The notes beneath the pieces are model-generated. The model did not search any database, was not told the origin of the DNA, and worked only from the letters and a program-made list of their open reading frames with translations. Below are positions 45,369-53,856 of a stretch of 64,000 nt of DNA, piece by piece (position 1 is the stretch's first letter; each line of letters opens with the position of its first letter). The stretch is taken from NCBI GenBank assembly GCA_902791865.1, contig CADAXK010000010.1, forward strand, positions 47,860-111,859, given 5' to 3'. A program made the translations under genes and the position numbers. Origin of the DNA: an uncultured Bacteroidia bacterium. GTDB lineage: Bacteria > Bacteroidota > Bacteroidia > Bacteroidales > ML635J-15.

Positions 45369-46460
45369 TTATTCCACCGAAATGTATTTCGAGATTTTGT
45401 CGTAGTCGCTTTGCGAAATAGCTTTCTGCTTGACAAGTTCATCGATTGATTTGATAGTTTTCGCAAAGTCGCGGTAATTGAGAATGGCAGAGGCAATATT
45501 CTTGTCAATGTACGGGTGCGAAACCAAGGTCTTGAAGTCGGCGGTATTGATGTTGATTGTGCGAATTGGTTCGCTGCCAATTTTTAGGTTTGACGAAATA
45601 CTATTGTATAGTTCATCTGTCATGCCATAAACTTCGCGAAGTTGCTCCACTGAGACAAATCCGCCAAGTTTCTCACGGTATGCGACAATGCGCTTAGAGT
45701 ATGCTTCACCTATACCTTTAAGTTTCTGAAAGTCGATTTCCGTAGCCGTATTTATGTTTACAAGTATATCATAACTAGCAGTTTGAAACTGCGATTCAAT
45801 TTTGATGTAAGGCATAAGTTTTTCAGCAAAATCCTTGTCGATGCCATGCATTTTGGTTATGTCAGACGGTTGCTTGAAACGTCCGCCCTTGTTGCGGTAT
45901 TTCACAATGTTTTCGGCTTGCCACGTCTTGAAGCCAAGTCGTTCCAGTTCGTACTTGGTGGCAGTATTCGGGTCAAAATCAAAAAGTTGTGGCTCATTGC
46001 GATCTTCATCTGGGTATGAATAGTCGCGGTTATGCTGACGATTGTTGCCGTACGATGACTTTTCGATTACGATATAGTCCTTAATGGTTTCATATTCTTC
46101 GGGCTTCAAGGTTCGCACACGCGTAATATCTTCGGGTTTGTAGAACTTGTAGCCCTTGTCGCGATAGTTCATGATGCCGTTTACTGATTTTGGCGAAAGT
46201 CCAAGACGAAGCAGATCTTCACGCGAGGCTGTATTCGGGTCGAAGGCAAAAAGTTCGCTGTCGTCGAAGTGCGTCTGCTGGTAAACGAGGAAACCGTCTA
46301 TTTCGGTTTCGAAGTCGCTAAAATCCACCTTTTGGTTCGACTTATGCACCGATACGAAAATGTTTACGCCAATCAGAACTATAAGTATTGCGAAAAGCAC
46401 AAGCATTCCGTTTTGCTCGCGCTTCGAGAAATTGAAATATTCCTTGATGAAGTTTTTCAT
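45369..46460 (-). CDS. Membrane-anchored helix-hairpin-helix (ComEA-like) protein with four HhH units
   Basis: 363 residues. One N-terminal membrane span (NGMLVLFAILIVLIGVNIFV) is followed by four HhH-type units: FDPNTASREDLLRLGLSPKS, FDPNTATKYELERLGFKTWQ, VNINTATEIDFQKLKGIGEA and ININTADFKTLVSHPYIDKN. The third keeps the classic KGIGEAYSKRIVAYRE hairpin and the others are looser. The family binds DNA non-specifically; ComEA proteins do so in DNA uptake, but no competence genes are nearby, so the role is open. It is a probable single-gene unit. Confidence 0.82.
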   Translation of the reverse strand: MKNFIKEYFNFSKREQNGMLVLFAILIVLIGVNIFVSVHKSNQKVDFSDFETEIDGFLVYQQTHFDDSELFAFDPNTASREDLLRLGLSPKSVNGIMNYRDKGYKFYKPEDITRVRTLKPEEYETIKDYIVIEKSSYGNNRQHNRDYSYPDEDRNEPQLFDFDPNTATKYELERLGFKTWQAENIVKYRNKGGRFKQPSDITKMHGIDKDFAEKLMPYIKIESQFQTASYDILVNINTATEIDFQKLKGIGEAYSKRIVAYREKLGGFVSVEQLREVYGMTDELYNSISSNLKIGSEPIRTININTADFKTLVSHPYIDKNIASAILNYRDFAKTIKSIDELVKQKAISQSDYDKISKYISVE

Positions 46461-46470
46461 TATAATTGAA

Positions 46471-46532
46471 GAATCTTCCTGTGTCCCTTGTCATTCTGAA
46501 CTTGTTTCAGAATCTGGAATGCAGGAAGATTC
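46471..46532. repeat. Nested hairpin containing the 33-base dispersed repeat
   Basis: The outer arms GAATCTTCCTG (46471-46481) and CAGGAAGATTC (46522-46532) are perfect complements. Inside lies the 33-base repeat at 46489-46521, identical to 36213-36245, with its own TTCTGAA/TTCAGAA stem. It sits just after the minus-strand protease gene and could act as its transcript end or as a 3' stabiliser. Confidence 0.85.
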
Positions 46533-46548
46533 ATTGTAGAATATGCTA

Positions 46549-49500
46549 TTATCTTTCGAGTACCACCTTTACGGTTTCAATTCCCTTGCTGGTCGATACG
46601 CGAACGAAATACATTCCGTTTGGCAAGTTGTTCATGTCGATTGCAGAGCTGTTGCCAGCAACATTGCAACTGAGAACGGTTGTACCAACGCTGTTGAAAA
46701 TTTCGATGCTGGTGATTTCTTCGTTCGAAGTCACATTCAGCATTCCGCTTGTCGGGTTCGGGAAGATTGACATTGCGGTTGCAGTTTCGATAGTGCCTTC
46801 GGTTGTACCTTCTACGCAGAAATTTATTGTCTTTGTCGAGAATCTTTCGGAACCTACCGACAAGAGCGTTTCGTTGGTGTTTGCGTTAATAAAAGAAGCA
46901 CTGCCTGTACCGTAATTATAGAATCCGGACAATCCATCTCCTTGGCTGTCGTATAGGCTAAACGTGTAGCAACCTTCGCCAAGGCAGAATTCTGAAATCA
47001 CTGGTTCACCAGTATAATTGCCAGCCGCACCGCTATATAATACATTGTTTTCTGCATCTTTTATATCCCAAGTTGTTTCGTTGGGATCCGGACTCATTAA
47101 ATCGTTGTAATCTGCAGTAAGGCTCAGACGGAATCTTTCTCCACTGTGTACTATTCTGTAATCGGCACTCTTTGGAGTTTGTGTCTGGTTTTCTCCACCA
47201 TTCACCTGTCTTACTATAAATGAAATTGTGCCTAGTCCTTCGGGAATTGCAACCGGATTGAAAGAAATGCTTGCTGTTTCTCCTGCAGGAATGTCTACTT
47301 CAAATGTCTGTTCATTGCTTATGTTGCCACATGTATATGATGCTACAAGTGATGTCACAGCAAAATCGCTATTGTTCTTGACATTAATTGTCGGCTGTAC
47401 CTCGGTATAGTTGCAATATTCACCATTAGGTTCAGATACTCTTACTATTGTAACGTCGCCCGACGAAACCAGTACATTGCGCGACTTGGTATTGTTGCTC
47501 ATATCTTCGTCAGACTGTCCGTTCGGCTGCGAAACTGTGAATGCGAATGCGTAGTTGCCAGTTTCAAGGCTTATTTCGTCAAATGTAACGGTTGCAGTAG
47601 CATATTGAGCAAGACTTCCCGTCCAGCTGGTTGTTACAGGTTCGCCATCGTTGATTGTATAGCTCACTGTAGCAGAAGTCATTGTTGCTGTTCCAAGGTT
47701 CATTATCGAAACCTGCGGAGTAAATGTAGCTTCCTGTGCCGACATTGCCGATGCTGGAGCAACGATTGACTGTAATGCGGCATCGTTTTCGTTGGTGCCA
47801 GCCACAACCATCACCTTTTGTATGTATGGCGCGCGGAACTGACGGGTGATAACAAGGTCGAGTTCTCCGGTTTCGGTCAGTGCGGGGAATGTAAGTTCTG
47901 CGCTTGTGCCTTCGCCAGTGTATTGTGCATCAAGAAGAACACCGTCCTTGCTGAGTGCTATGTACGAAAGGTTTTCGGCTGTTACATCAAGCGATGTGGA
48001 ACCAATAGGCAATATGTTCGAATATTCTGGTGTAAGCTGTGACGGAACGCCAACATACGGCATTAGTGATGGGTCGCCCATAAGGGTGTAAATTTCCCAG
48101 TAGTACTTTATGTATCTGGAAGTTGTGGAGTTTACCGAGAAGTTGCCGATGAAAACTATTTCGCCAGCCGAAACATACGGAGCTTCACCGCGCTCGTGGA
48201 ACAGATGGTCGTAAGCGCCAAGTCCGGTGGCTTCGTAGGTCGGGTTTACATTGATGGTCTGCATAGAACCTACCGACCAGTAGAAGTCCTCGTCCCAGAT
48301 AGTGCTGTTAGTTCCGCCTATATGGCAAACTGCGCCCTTGCCTGGTTTTCTTAGCAGAGCCTCACCAAAGCATTCGCTCTTGTCGAACTTGTTTGACAGG
48401 CAGCAGTTGCCTATGCTGAAGAAATATTCGTTTTCGTTCTGCAAGTTGTTCACATCGCTTACATTGAATTCCGGGTCCTGCCAACCGTTCTCGTCGCAGT
48501 GTGCCGAATAGTTTACGAAACCAACACCTTCGCTAATCTGCGATTTGATTGTCGCTCCGCTGGAATGGCTTTGTGGCGACAGATAAACCGTAGCATTGAC
48601 TCCATGCTCATCGTTGAAATAGTATTGGGTTGCATAGTTTATCTGACCGTTTCCATTTATGTCGTCGTACTGAATGCTGCCATCGTAACCGGCAACAAGC
48701 ACTGCATCACCAAGATACGAAGCATTTGGGAAAGTGTATTGCTCGAACATCAAGGTCTTTTCAATCTGCGGGGTGAGCTGCGACACATTCTGAGCAGAGA
48801 AACGACCGTAGAACATATCGGGAATGTAGTCGCTGTTGCCGTCGAAGCATACCTTATATACATCGGTGTAGTGGCTTTCGCCCGAAATGCTGGTCTTACG
48901 AACCGAAATCTGGGCGGTGTCGCCTACATAAAGAACATACGAAGGTGCCGGGTCGTTTGCCGTACCTGCTTCGTAAAGACCTTGCAGATAAGTCCTTACA
49001 GCAGCATCGGTGCGACCAATCTCATCGGTGTAGGCCGTTACGACCTTGAACCCCTTCTTAGTCTTCCAAGCGATGAACGGTTGCAACGCCTCCTCGAACA
49101 TACGGTCGGCAACGATGGCGTAAGTTATCGGATAGTGCATTTCGGCATCGCGGGTTCTTTTGTAGTTCCAAATCTTGCTGTACAATGCCTCGAAAGCCGG
49201 CGAATACTTGCTGTCCTTGATGGCTGTGCTACGCTGGTCTGCATTGCGGAACGAAAGGGTAACCGAAATGTCGTCGCGGACGGTAAGAGCATTGTCGGCA
49301 ATATCGTATGCAAACGGACTTACAACGACCTTTACCAGACGGATGCCACGCATAATACCTGCTTCCTCGATTGTAACCATTTCTGGCGAATACAGACCGC
49401 CTTCAGCATAGATTTTGTTCTTCTCGAAAGGAACATCTTCCTTCTGCTGGTTCTTGAAAAGTGATGGCTGGCAAGGTACAATCACCTGCTCGAAACCAGC

Positions 49501-49845
49501 ATCGGCAAGACTTACAACCTTTTCGGAGTTAACCGTAACATTGGCAACGATTTCGGCACCCATAGGCACTTCAATCATCTTTACCATTACTGGCAACTGC
49601 GGATAGCCAATCTGGTTGTTTGTGATATAGCCGTCGATGGCAATCTTGGAGTAGATTTCTCCGTTTTCGATTGTGCGTGTCAGCGAAAATTCCGACAGCT
49701 TGCTTGTAAAACTCAAAGTCGAACTGGTGTTTTCGACGATTTCGGTGGCGTTCTTTCCACCGTTGATTGAAACAGGAACAAGTGACTGAGCATAGCATAC
49801 AGCACCTATTGCAAGTCCAATCATTGCTAACATAAGTTTTCTCAT
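46549..49845 (-). CDS. Gingipain-type C25 cysteine protease, T9SS cargo
   Basis: 1,098 residues. The signal peptide MRKLMLAMIGLAIGAVCYAQ is followed by a propeptide-like region to about residue 210. The C25 domain holds probable catalytic His449 (NYSAHCDENGW) and Cys481 or Cys482 (SIGNCCLSNKF), 32-33 residues apart as in gingipains; GKGAVCHIGGTNSTIWDEDF follows. Ig-like/CARDB-like domains fill about 600-1000. The C-terminal 75 residues (MSIFPNPTSGMLNVTSNEEI … LPNGMYFVRVSTSKGIETVK) are a T9SS type A sorting domain. Likely a secreted, surface-attached endopeptidase; specificity is unknown. It is distinct from the PorU2-like protein at 13519-18462, which lacks such a tail. Confidence 0.9.
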   Translation of the reverse strand: MRKLMLAMIGLAIGAVCYAQSLVPVSINGGKNATEIVENTSSTLSFTSKLSEFSLTRTIENGEIYSKIAIDGYITNNQIGYPQLPVMVKMIEVPMGAEIVANVTVNSEKVVSLADAGFEQVIVPCQPSLFKNQQKEDVPFEKNKIYAEGGLYSPEMVTIEEAGIMRGIRLVKVVVSPFAYDIADNALTVRDDISVTLSFRNADQRSTAIKDSKYSPAFEALYSKIWNYKRTRDAEMHYPITYAIVADRMFEEALQPFIAWKTKKGFKVVTAYTDEIGRTDAAVRTYLQGLYEAGTANDPAPSYVLYVGDTAQISVRKTSISGESHYTDVYKVCFDGNSDYIPDMFYGRFSAQNVSQLTPQIEKTLMFEQYTFPNASYLGDAVLVAGYDGSIQYDDINGNGQINYATQYYFNDEHGVNATVYLSPQSHSSGATIKSQISEGVGFVNYSAHCDENGWQDPEFNVSDVNNLQNENEYFFSIGNCCLSNKFDKSECFGEALLRKPGKGAVCHIGGTNSTIWDEDFYWSVGSMQTINVNPTYEATGLGAYDHLFHERGEAPYVSAGEIVFIGNFSVNSTTSRYIKYYWEIYTLMGDPSLMPYVGVPSQLTPEYSNILPIGSTSLDVTAENLSYIALSKDGVLLDAQYTGEGTSAELTFPALTETGELDLVITRQFRAPYIQKVMVVAGTNENDAALQSIVAPASAMSAQEATFTPQVSIMNLGTATMTSATVSYTINDGEPVTTSWTGSLAQYATATVTFDEISLETGNYAFAFTVSQPNGQSDEDMSNNTKSRNVLVSSGDVTIVRVSEPNGEYCNYTEVQPTINVKNNSDFAVTSLVASYTCGNISNEQTFEVDIPAGETASISFNPVAIPEGLGTISFIVRQVNGGENQTQTPKSADYRIVHSGERFRLSLTADYNDLMSPDPNETTWDIKDAENNVLYSGAAGNYTGEPVISEFCLGEGCYTFSLYDSQGDGLSGFYNYGTGSASFINANTNETLLSVGSERFSTKTINFCVEGTTEGTIETATAMSIFPNPTSGMLNVTSNEEITSIEIFNSVGTTVLSCNVAGNSSAIDMNNLPNGMYFVRVSTSKGIETVKVVLER

Positions 49846-49867
49846 TGTAAATAAAGTTTATGAAGCG

Positions 49868-49875
49868 CAAAGGTA
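49868..49875 (-). promoter_or_regulatory. -7 promoter box of the C25 protease gene
   Basis: The minus strand reads TACCTTTG, 23 bases upstream of the ATG. The segment from here upstream (to about 49920) closely resembles the segment upstream of the truncated leader at 51738-51818. The rest of the spacer to 50071 shows no recognisable feature. Confidence 0.55.
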
Positions 49876-50071
49876 AAAATTATTTACGATTTTTGAGATT
49901 TTCGATTGACGATTTTTTGTAGATGAAAGTTCTACGCTAACTTATTTACCTGAATATTCCTTGTTTTTGTTGTTGTGCATAGTTTATTCACCAAGTATCT
50001 ATAACTGATTTTCTGATATGTGCCTCCACATATAAACAACTACTATCCATGAAATTTAGCAAACTTTACCA

Positions 50072-51451
50072 TTAATCTTTAATGCACCTTACACTAGCAG
50101 CACGTACAGGATCATTGTCTCCGCTATTCTCCTCTAGCATAATATGGGCAGCAGAGTTGAATCTTATATACTTTGGCGAATTATTTTGAGTAAAGGTCCA
50201 AAAAACGGCAAGGTCATAGTATCCTGAAAATACAAGATTATGTGATAATAATTCATATACTATTCCACCACCTGGCAAAACCGAAAGTCCGTATTTGTCA
50301 GTGCCTCCAAATGTATTTTCCCATAAAAGTGTCGATTTAAGGTTTATTCCAACGTCTGTTCCTAGAAAATAGCCAGTGGTTACTGCATTTTGATGTTCAC
50401 TATCGGCATACAATACCAACTCAACCCATTCCTCAACAGTAGGGATATGCCAGCCCGATGGACAAACACCTTGCCTATGCCCTTCTAAATTTTCACTATT
50501 GTCAATAATAATTGCAGATCTCCATGGATACAATATACCTGTCATTTCGCTTGTTGATTCATTGTTGCCATAGTTATAATATACATTTAAATCTGTATTG
50601 ACCCACCACTCAAAGTCTGGATGAGATACTTTTACCAATGGTGTTCCATCCGAATAATGAGTAACATTAAGGTTCTCCTTCATCCAGCATTGGTTTCCAA
50701 TCTGGACAGTGTTGTAAACATTTCCATCATAATCCATAACTGTCTCGTTACCGGCACAAGGCTTGCTTAAAAATATGGTATAGTTTTCGGTGTAGTTTAA
50801 ATTGTATTCAGGATGTACAAATAACGAGTTCGAATGATATGCTTGTTTTTTTGCCGTTATGCGTAAAGTATCTCCTTCGTTAAAAACAAAACCCAATGTC
50901 TCCTTCGTTGTCAGACTGGTATTTAGGACTTTAATGTCAGTATTGCGTAAAAATGTCGGATTGTTAGCCTCTCCTATAACCTTAATAGAATAACTATTGC
51001 CTATGGTTGTAATCTTGAGTATCCCCATATCAGTGTATGAGTTGGAAAATTCAAATGTATTTATTCCCTGCACAAGAACACTATTTTCATAATATAGTTT
51101 CTGTCCGCGAATGTTGTACAATTCAAAGCTCACACTACTGCTGGACTTGGACATAATTTGAAACGAACAAAATCCTTTGTGGTTTGATAATAAAGTAAAG
51201 TCGCTTTCATTTTCTCCTAATTGAGCTATTGCATTCACCTGCGCCCCCTTGCTTAGATTAATCTCATAGTTTGTAATACCCATAGGCAAGTTGTATAGTT
51301 CTGCAGATGTGCCATTGGACAAATTTTCTATATAAATCGTGTCTAGCCCTATCGGGTTGTCTTCATATTTGGCTTTAACAAAAATCACAACATCCTGTGA
51401 GAATGTAATGCAAGATAATAATATGCCCAAAATTAAAAAGAAACTTTTCAT
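50072..51451 (-). CDS. Exported FISUMP-domain protein
   Basis: 459 residues. The signal peptide ends near LLSCITFSQ. Residues 20-230 are beta-rich with an embedded segment resembling a sorting-domain fold (SFELYNIRGQKLYYENSVLV … INTFEFSNSYTDMGILKITT). The C-terminal 220 residues are a full FISUMP module: DYDGNVYNTVQIGNQCWMKE, GTPLVKVSHPDFEWW, CPSGWHIPTVEEWVELV, FWTFTQNNSPKYIRF and a final VRCIKD. FISUMP domains (Fibrobacter major paralogous domain) have a C-type-lectin-like fold and uncertain ligands. It is the fifth FISUMP copy in the window; the other four are inside the giant protein. I see no canonical promoter; the truncated leader gene 287 bases upstream has one. Confidence 0.8.
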   Translation of the reverse strand: MKSFFLILGILLSCITFSQDVVIFVKAKYEDNPIGLDTIYIENLSNGTSAELYNLPMGITNYEINLSKGAQVNAIAQLGENESDFTLLSNHKGFCSFQIMSKSSSSVSFELYNIRGQKLYYENSVLVQGINTFEFSNSYTDMGILKITTIGNSYSIKVIGEANNPTFLRNTDIKVLNTSLTTKETLGFVFNEGDTLRITAKKQAYHSNSLFVHPEYNLNYTENYTIFLSKPCAGNETVMDYDGNVYNTVQIGNQCWMKENLNVTHYSDGTPLVKVSHPDFEWWVNTDLNVYYNYGNNESTSEMTGILYPWRSAIIIDNSENLEGHRQGVCPSGWHIPTVEEWVELVLYADSEHQNAVTTGYFLGTDVGINLKSTLLWENTFGGTDKYGLSVLPGGGIVYELLSHNLVFSGYYDLAVFWTFTQNNSPKYIRFNSAAHIMLEENSGDNDPVRAASVRCIKD

Positions 51452-51737
51452 AAATTATTGTGTTACAATTATTTTCATCTCACATCTATTTTTTATCGTA
51501 TTTTTTACAAGAATAGCATGAATTTTCATTAAGGCTTCTTAATAAATTGTTAAAAAATTTTAAACTATGACATTATCTTATACATTTAATTATCATTAGA
51601 CTGGCAATCAAAAGCATAAATAATTTACCATAAAGATTGACGCAGAGAATTAAACTTGCATTCTGTTACTAAACCACCTATGGACTTTCAGCCCATATGT
51701 TTGAAGCTTCAATCGGGAATATAATTCCCTCATTTTT

Positions 51738-51818
51738 CTAGAATCCAATTGTCATCCCCTGTGCAAAGCATACAGCACCGATGACCAAGCCAATCATTAC
51801 TGATAATAGTTTCTTCAT
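51738..51818 (-). pseudogene. Truncated duplicate of the C25 protease leader (signal peptide only)
   Basis: An ATG at 51818 opens a 26-residue frame, MKKLLSVMIGLVIGAVCFAQ plus GMTIGF and a TAG. Its first 20 residues match the protease leader MRKLMLAMIGLAIGAVCYAQ. The upstream DNA also matches: a -7 box at 51840-51847 (minus strand TACTTTTG; TACCTTTG in the protease), then AAAAATTATTTGCGATT and GATTGACGATTTTTT in the same order and spacing as at 49868-49918. So promoter, leader and signal peptide were duplicated and the body lost. The remaining spacer (51452-51737 and 51848-52031) is AT-rich with no other recognisable feature. Confidence 0.75.
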
Positions 51819-52031
51819 CTTGAATAAAATTTAGAACAGCAAAAGTAAAAATTATTTGCGATTCTGGATTTTTGATTGACGATTTTTTTTCGAGTGCAGA
51901 AAATTTCTCAACACACATTACCGCACGTTTTTGCCCAAGTTTAACGCCTTTAAGGTTTTTAAGGACCTTAGGGCGGAGGGGCAAATAACATTGCGGTATC
52001 TTTTCCTGTCTGATGCCAGTTTTTGTTGCAT

Positions 52032-52065
52032 ATTGTGGCGACGCAATGCATTGTGTCGCTACAAT
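52032..52065. repeat. Intergenic palindrome (34 bases)
   Basis: The left arm is ATTGTGGCGACGCAATG and the right arm its complement apart from two G-T type positions, centred at 52048/52049. It belongs to the variable-core palindrome family of this window. It lies upstream of the ABC-GntR operon promoter. Confidence 0.75.
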
Positions 52066-52143
52066 GATTAATCAACATTTATACAACAACATCTCATCTT
52101 AATATGTGTAAATGTCTATTTCGTCTATTATTGCATTTTCCCT

Positions 52144-52199
52144 ATTGCCGATACCAAACAATGCTATACTTTTGCAGTGTATTACTTCACTAATACACT
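52144..52199 (+). promoter_or_regulatory. Promoter and palindromic operator of the ABC-GntR operon
   Basis: The -33 box ATTG (52144-52147), 19 bases, and the -7 box TACTTTTG (52167-52174) form a textbook Bacteroidota promoter. Immediately after it lies a perfect inverted repeat, AGTGTATTA (52176-52184), six bases, TAATACACT (52191-52199), covering the expected transcription start. The operon encodes a YtrA-type GntR repressor, so this is very likely its autoregulatory operator. Confidence 0.85.
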
Positions 52200-52240
52200 A
52201 ACGAACAAATAAAGAAAAATTAACTAAAATAATAATTGGT

Positions 52241-53149
52241 ATGATTGAGATTAAAAACATGGATTTCAGGTATGTGCCGCAGAGAAAAATCTTCGACGAC
52301 CTGAACCTTTCGCTCGAGGCAGGGCACATCTACGGTCTGCTTGGGAAAAACGGCGTAGGAAAGACTACCCTGCTGAAAATTATTTCGGGACTTCGTTTCT
52401 GCACAAGAGGAACAGTTTCGGTGTTTGGTATGAAGCCAGAAAAGCGCAATCCGGAAATGCTCGCCGACATTTACTTTGTCACCGAGGAAATGGATGTGCC
52501 TTCGGTTAGCGTGCGCGACTATGCGAATATTTATGCGCCATTCTACCCAAACTTCAGCGCAGCCGCATTCGAAGACTATCTGCATCAGTTCGAAATTATC
52601 GACATGGAGCAGAAACTGACAAAGATGTCGCACGGACAGAAGAAAAAGGTGCTTGTGAGCTTTGCACTTGCCACCAACACCAAGTTATTAATCATGGATG
52701 AGCCGACAAACGGCATGGACATCCCGTCGAAAAGCACCTTCCGCAAGGTGGTGGCTTCGGCAATTACCGACGACAAGGCGTTCGTCATCTCCACGCACCA
52801 GGTGCGCGACCTGCAGAATGTAATCGATGCCGTGCTGGTGCTCGACCGTGGCGAAATCCTTCTCAACGCCGACATCAACACCATTTGTGACCGACTTACA
52901 TTCAAGGTTCTGTCGGCTGACGAGTACAAGGACCTTTCGCAACAAGGCAAGGTGCTTTACAGCGAGGACAACATTGCCGGCAAGGTGGCGGTATGTACCC
53001 ATATAGACGATGCCGACGACAAGTTCGACATGGAACTGCTGTTCTGCGCGGCTATCTCGGCAAGGGAAACGATGCGTGAAATCTTCGCAGAAAAAGAAAA
53101 CGGCAAATCAAGGTTTGCCGACGAAATGGAAACTAAGTTGAACAATTAA
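52241..53149 (+). CDS. ABC transporter ATP-binding protein (YtrB-like)
   Basis: 302 residues. It has Walker A GLLGKNGVGKTTLLKI, signature MSHGQKKKVLVSFALA, Walker B LLIMDEPTNGMD, and the switch His in VISTHQVRDL. The C-terminal 80 residues extend past the core. It pairs with the membrane protein seven bases downstream. In this GntR/YtrA-linked family, transporters respond to cell-envelope-active compounds; the substrate here is unknown. Confidence 0.9.
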   Translation: MIEIKNMDFRYVPQRKIFDDLNLSLEAGHIYGLLGKNGVGKTTLLKIISGLRFCTRGTVSVFGMKPEKRNPEMLADIYFVTEEMDVPSVSVRDYANIYAPFYPNFSAAAFEDYLHQFEIIDMEQKLTKMSHGQKKKVLVSFALATNTKLLIMDEPTNGMDIPSKSTFRKVVASAITDDKAFVISTHQVRDLQNVIDAVLVLDRGEILLNADINTICDRLTFKVLSADEYKDLSQQGKVLYSEDNIAGKVAVCTHIDDADDKFDMELLFCAAISARETMREIFAEKENGKSRFADEMETKLNN

Positions 53150-53156
53150 AAAAGGT

Positions 53157-53855
53157 ATGGCTATGAAAAATATATCACTCTATCGTATAGGACTGCTTTT
53201 CAAGCGTTATTTCTGCGAAAACTGGAAAAAGGATGTCATTGTGGCGTCTATAATTTTCGCTGTCGAGATGCTGACATCGCTAAATCCGGGAGCTTCTGCT
53301 ATTTCTTGGATAGTGCTTTTCGTTTTCTTCATCCTTTATTCAGGACATATATTCGGTATGCTCGGGAAACCGCAGAGGGCAATAAACTACCTTATGCTTC
53401 CTGCAAGCAATGGCGAAAAGCTTACGGTAAACATCATCCTAAGCCATTTCTACTACCCCGCTCTGCTTATCTTGGCTTCGTGCCTCGGAATTTGGGCTAG
53501 TTCGTTCTTCTGCTATCGCATATACGGCGAGTTCGAATTCAAGACAATAAATTTTGTTTTCACGCGAGGATGGCATGTTTATCTGTTCTTGCTTCTCAGC
53601 AATGCAATTATGATGTTCGGCTCGGTATATTTCCGTAAGGCCGCAGTGATAAAGACTTTGCTCTGTGAGGCTGCATTCTGTACGTTGTATGTAATAGTTA
53701 TGATGGTAATCTATTTCAAGATATTTAACTACGATACAGGCTTAACAATTGATAAAATTGATGCTTCAAATTTGATATTGTATATATTCATGCTCTGCGT
53801 GACAGCATTCTTCTGGATTTTGAGTTATTTCAGGTTAAAGGAAACGGAGGCTTAG
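53157..53855 (+). CDS. ABC transporter membrane subunit
   Basis: 232 residues with six hydrophobic spans (VIVASIIFAVEMLTSLNPGA, ISWIVLFVFFILYSGHIFGM, YYPALLILASCLGIWASSFF, VYLFLLLSNAIMMFGSVYF, AAFCTLYVIVMMVIYFKIF, LILYIFMLCVTAFFWILSYF). No extracytoplasmic domain. The start is either 53157 (MAMKN) or 53163 (MKN); the first has AAAGG a few bases upstream. It is the predicted permease partner of the preceding ATPase and ends one base before the regulator gene. Confidence 0.82.
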   Translation: MAMKNISLYRIGLLFKRYFCENWKKDVIVASIIFAVEMLTSLNPGASAISWIVLFVFFILYSGHIFGMLGKPQRAINYLMLPASNGEKLTVNIILSHFYYPALLILASCLGIWASSFFCYRIYGEFEFKTINFVFTRGWHVYLFLLLSNAIMMFGSVYFRKAAVIKTLLCEAAFCTLYVIVMMVIYFKIFNYDTGLTIDKIDASNLILYIFMLCVTAFFWILSYFRLKETEA

Positions 53856-53856
53856 T

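Noticed and set aside
48499..49464. A 321-codon open frame on the plus strand
   Set aside because: It is antisense to the catalytic part of the C25 protease. It has no recognisable motif, no promoter and no signal peptide.
51730..51984. An 84-codon minus-strand frame covering the spacer
   Set aside because: The overlapping frame from the ATG at 51818 encodes a signal peptide matching the neighbouring protease and explains the sequence better; the longer frame reads through the promoter copy.
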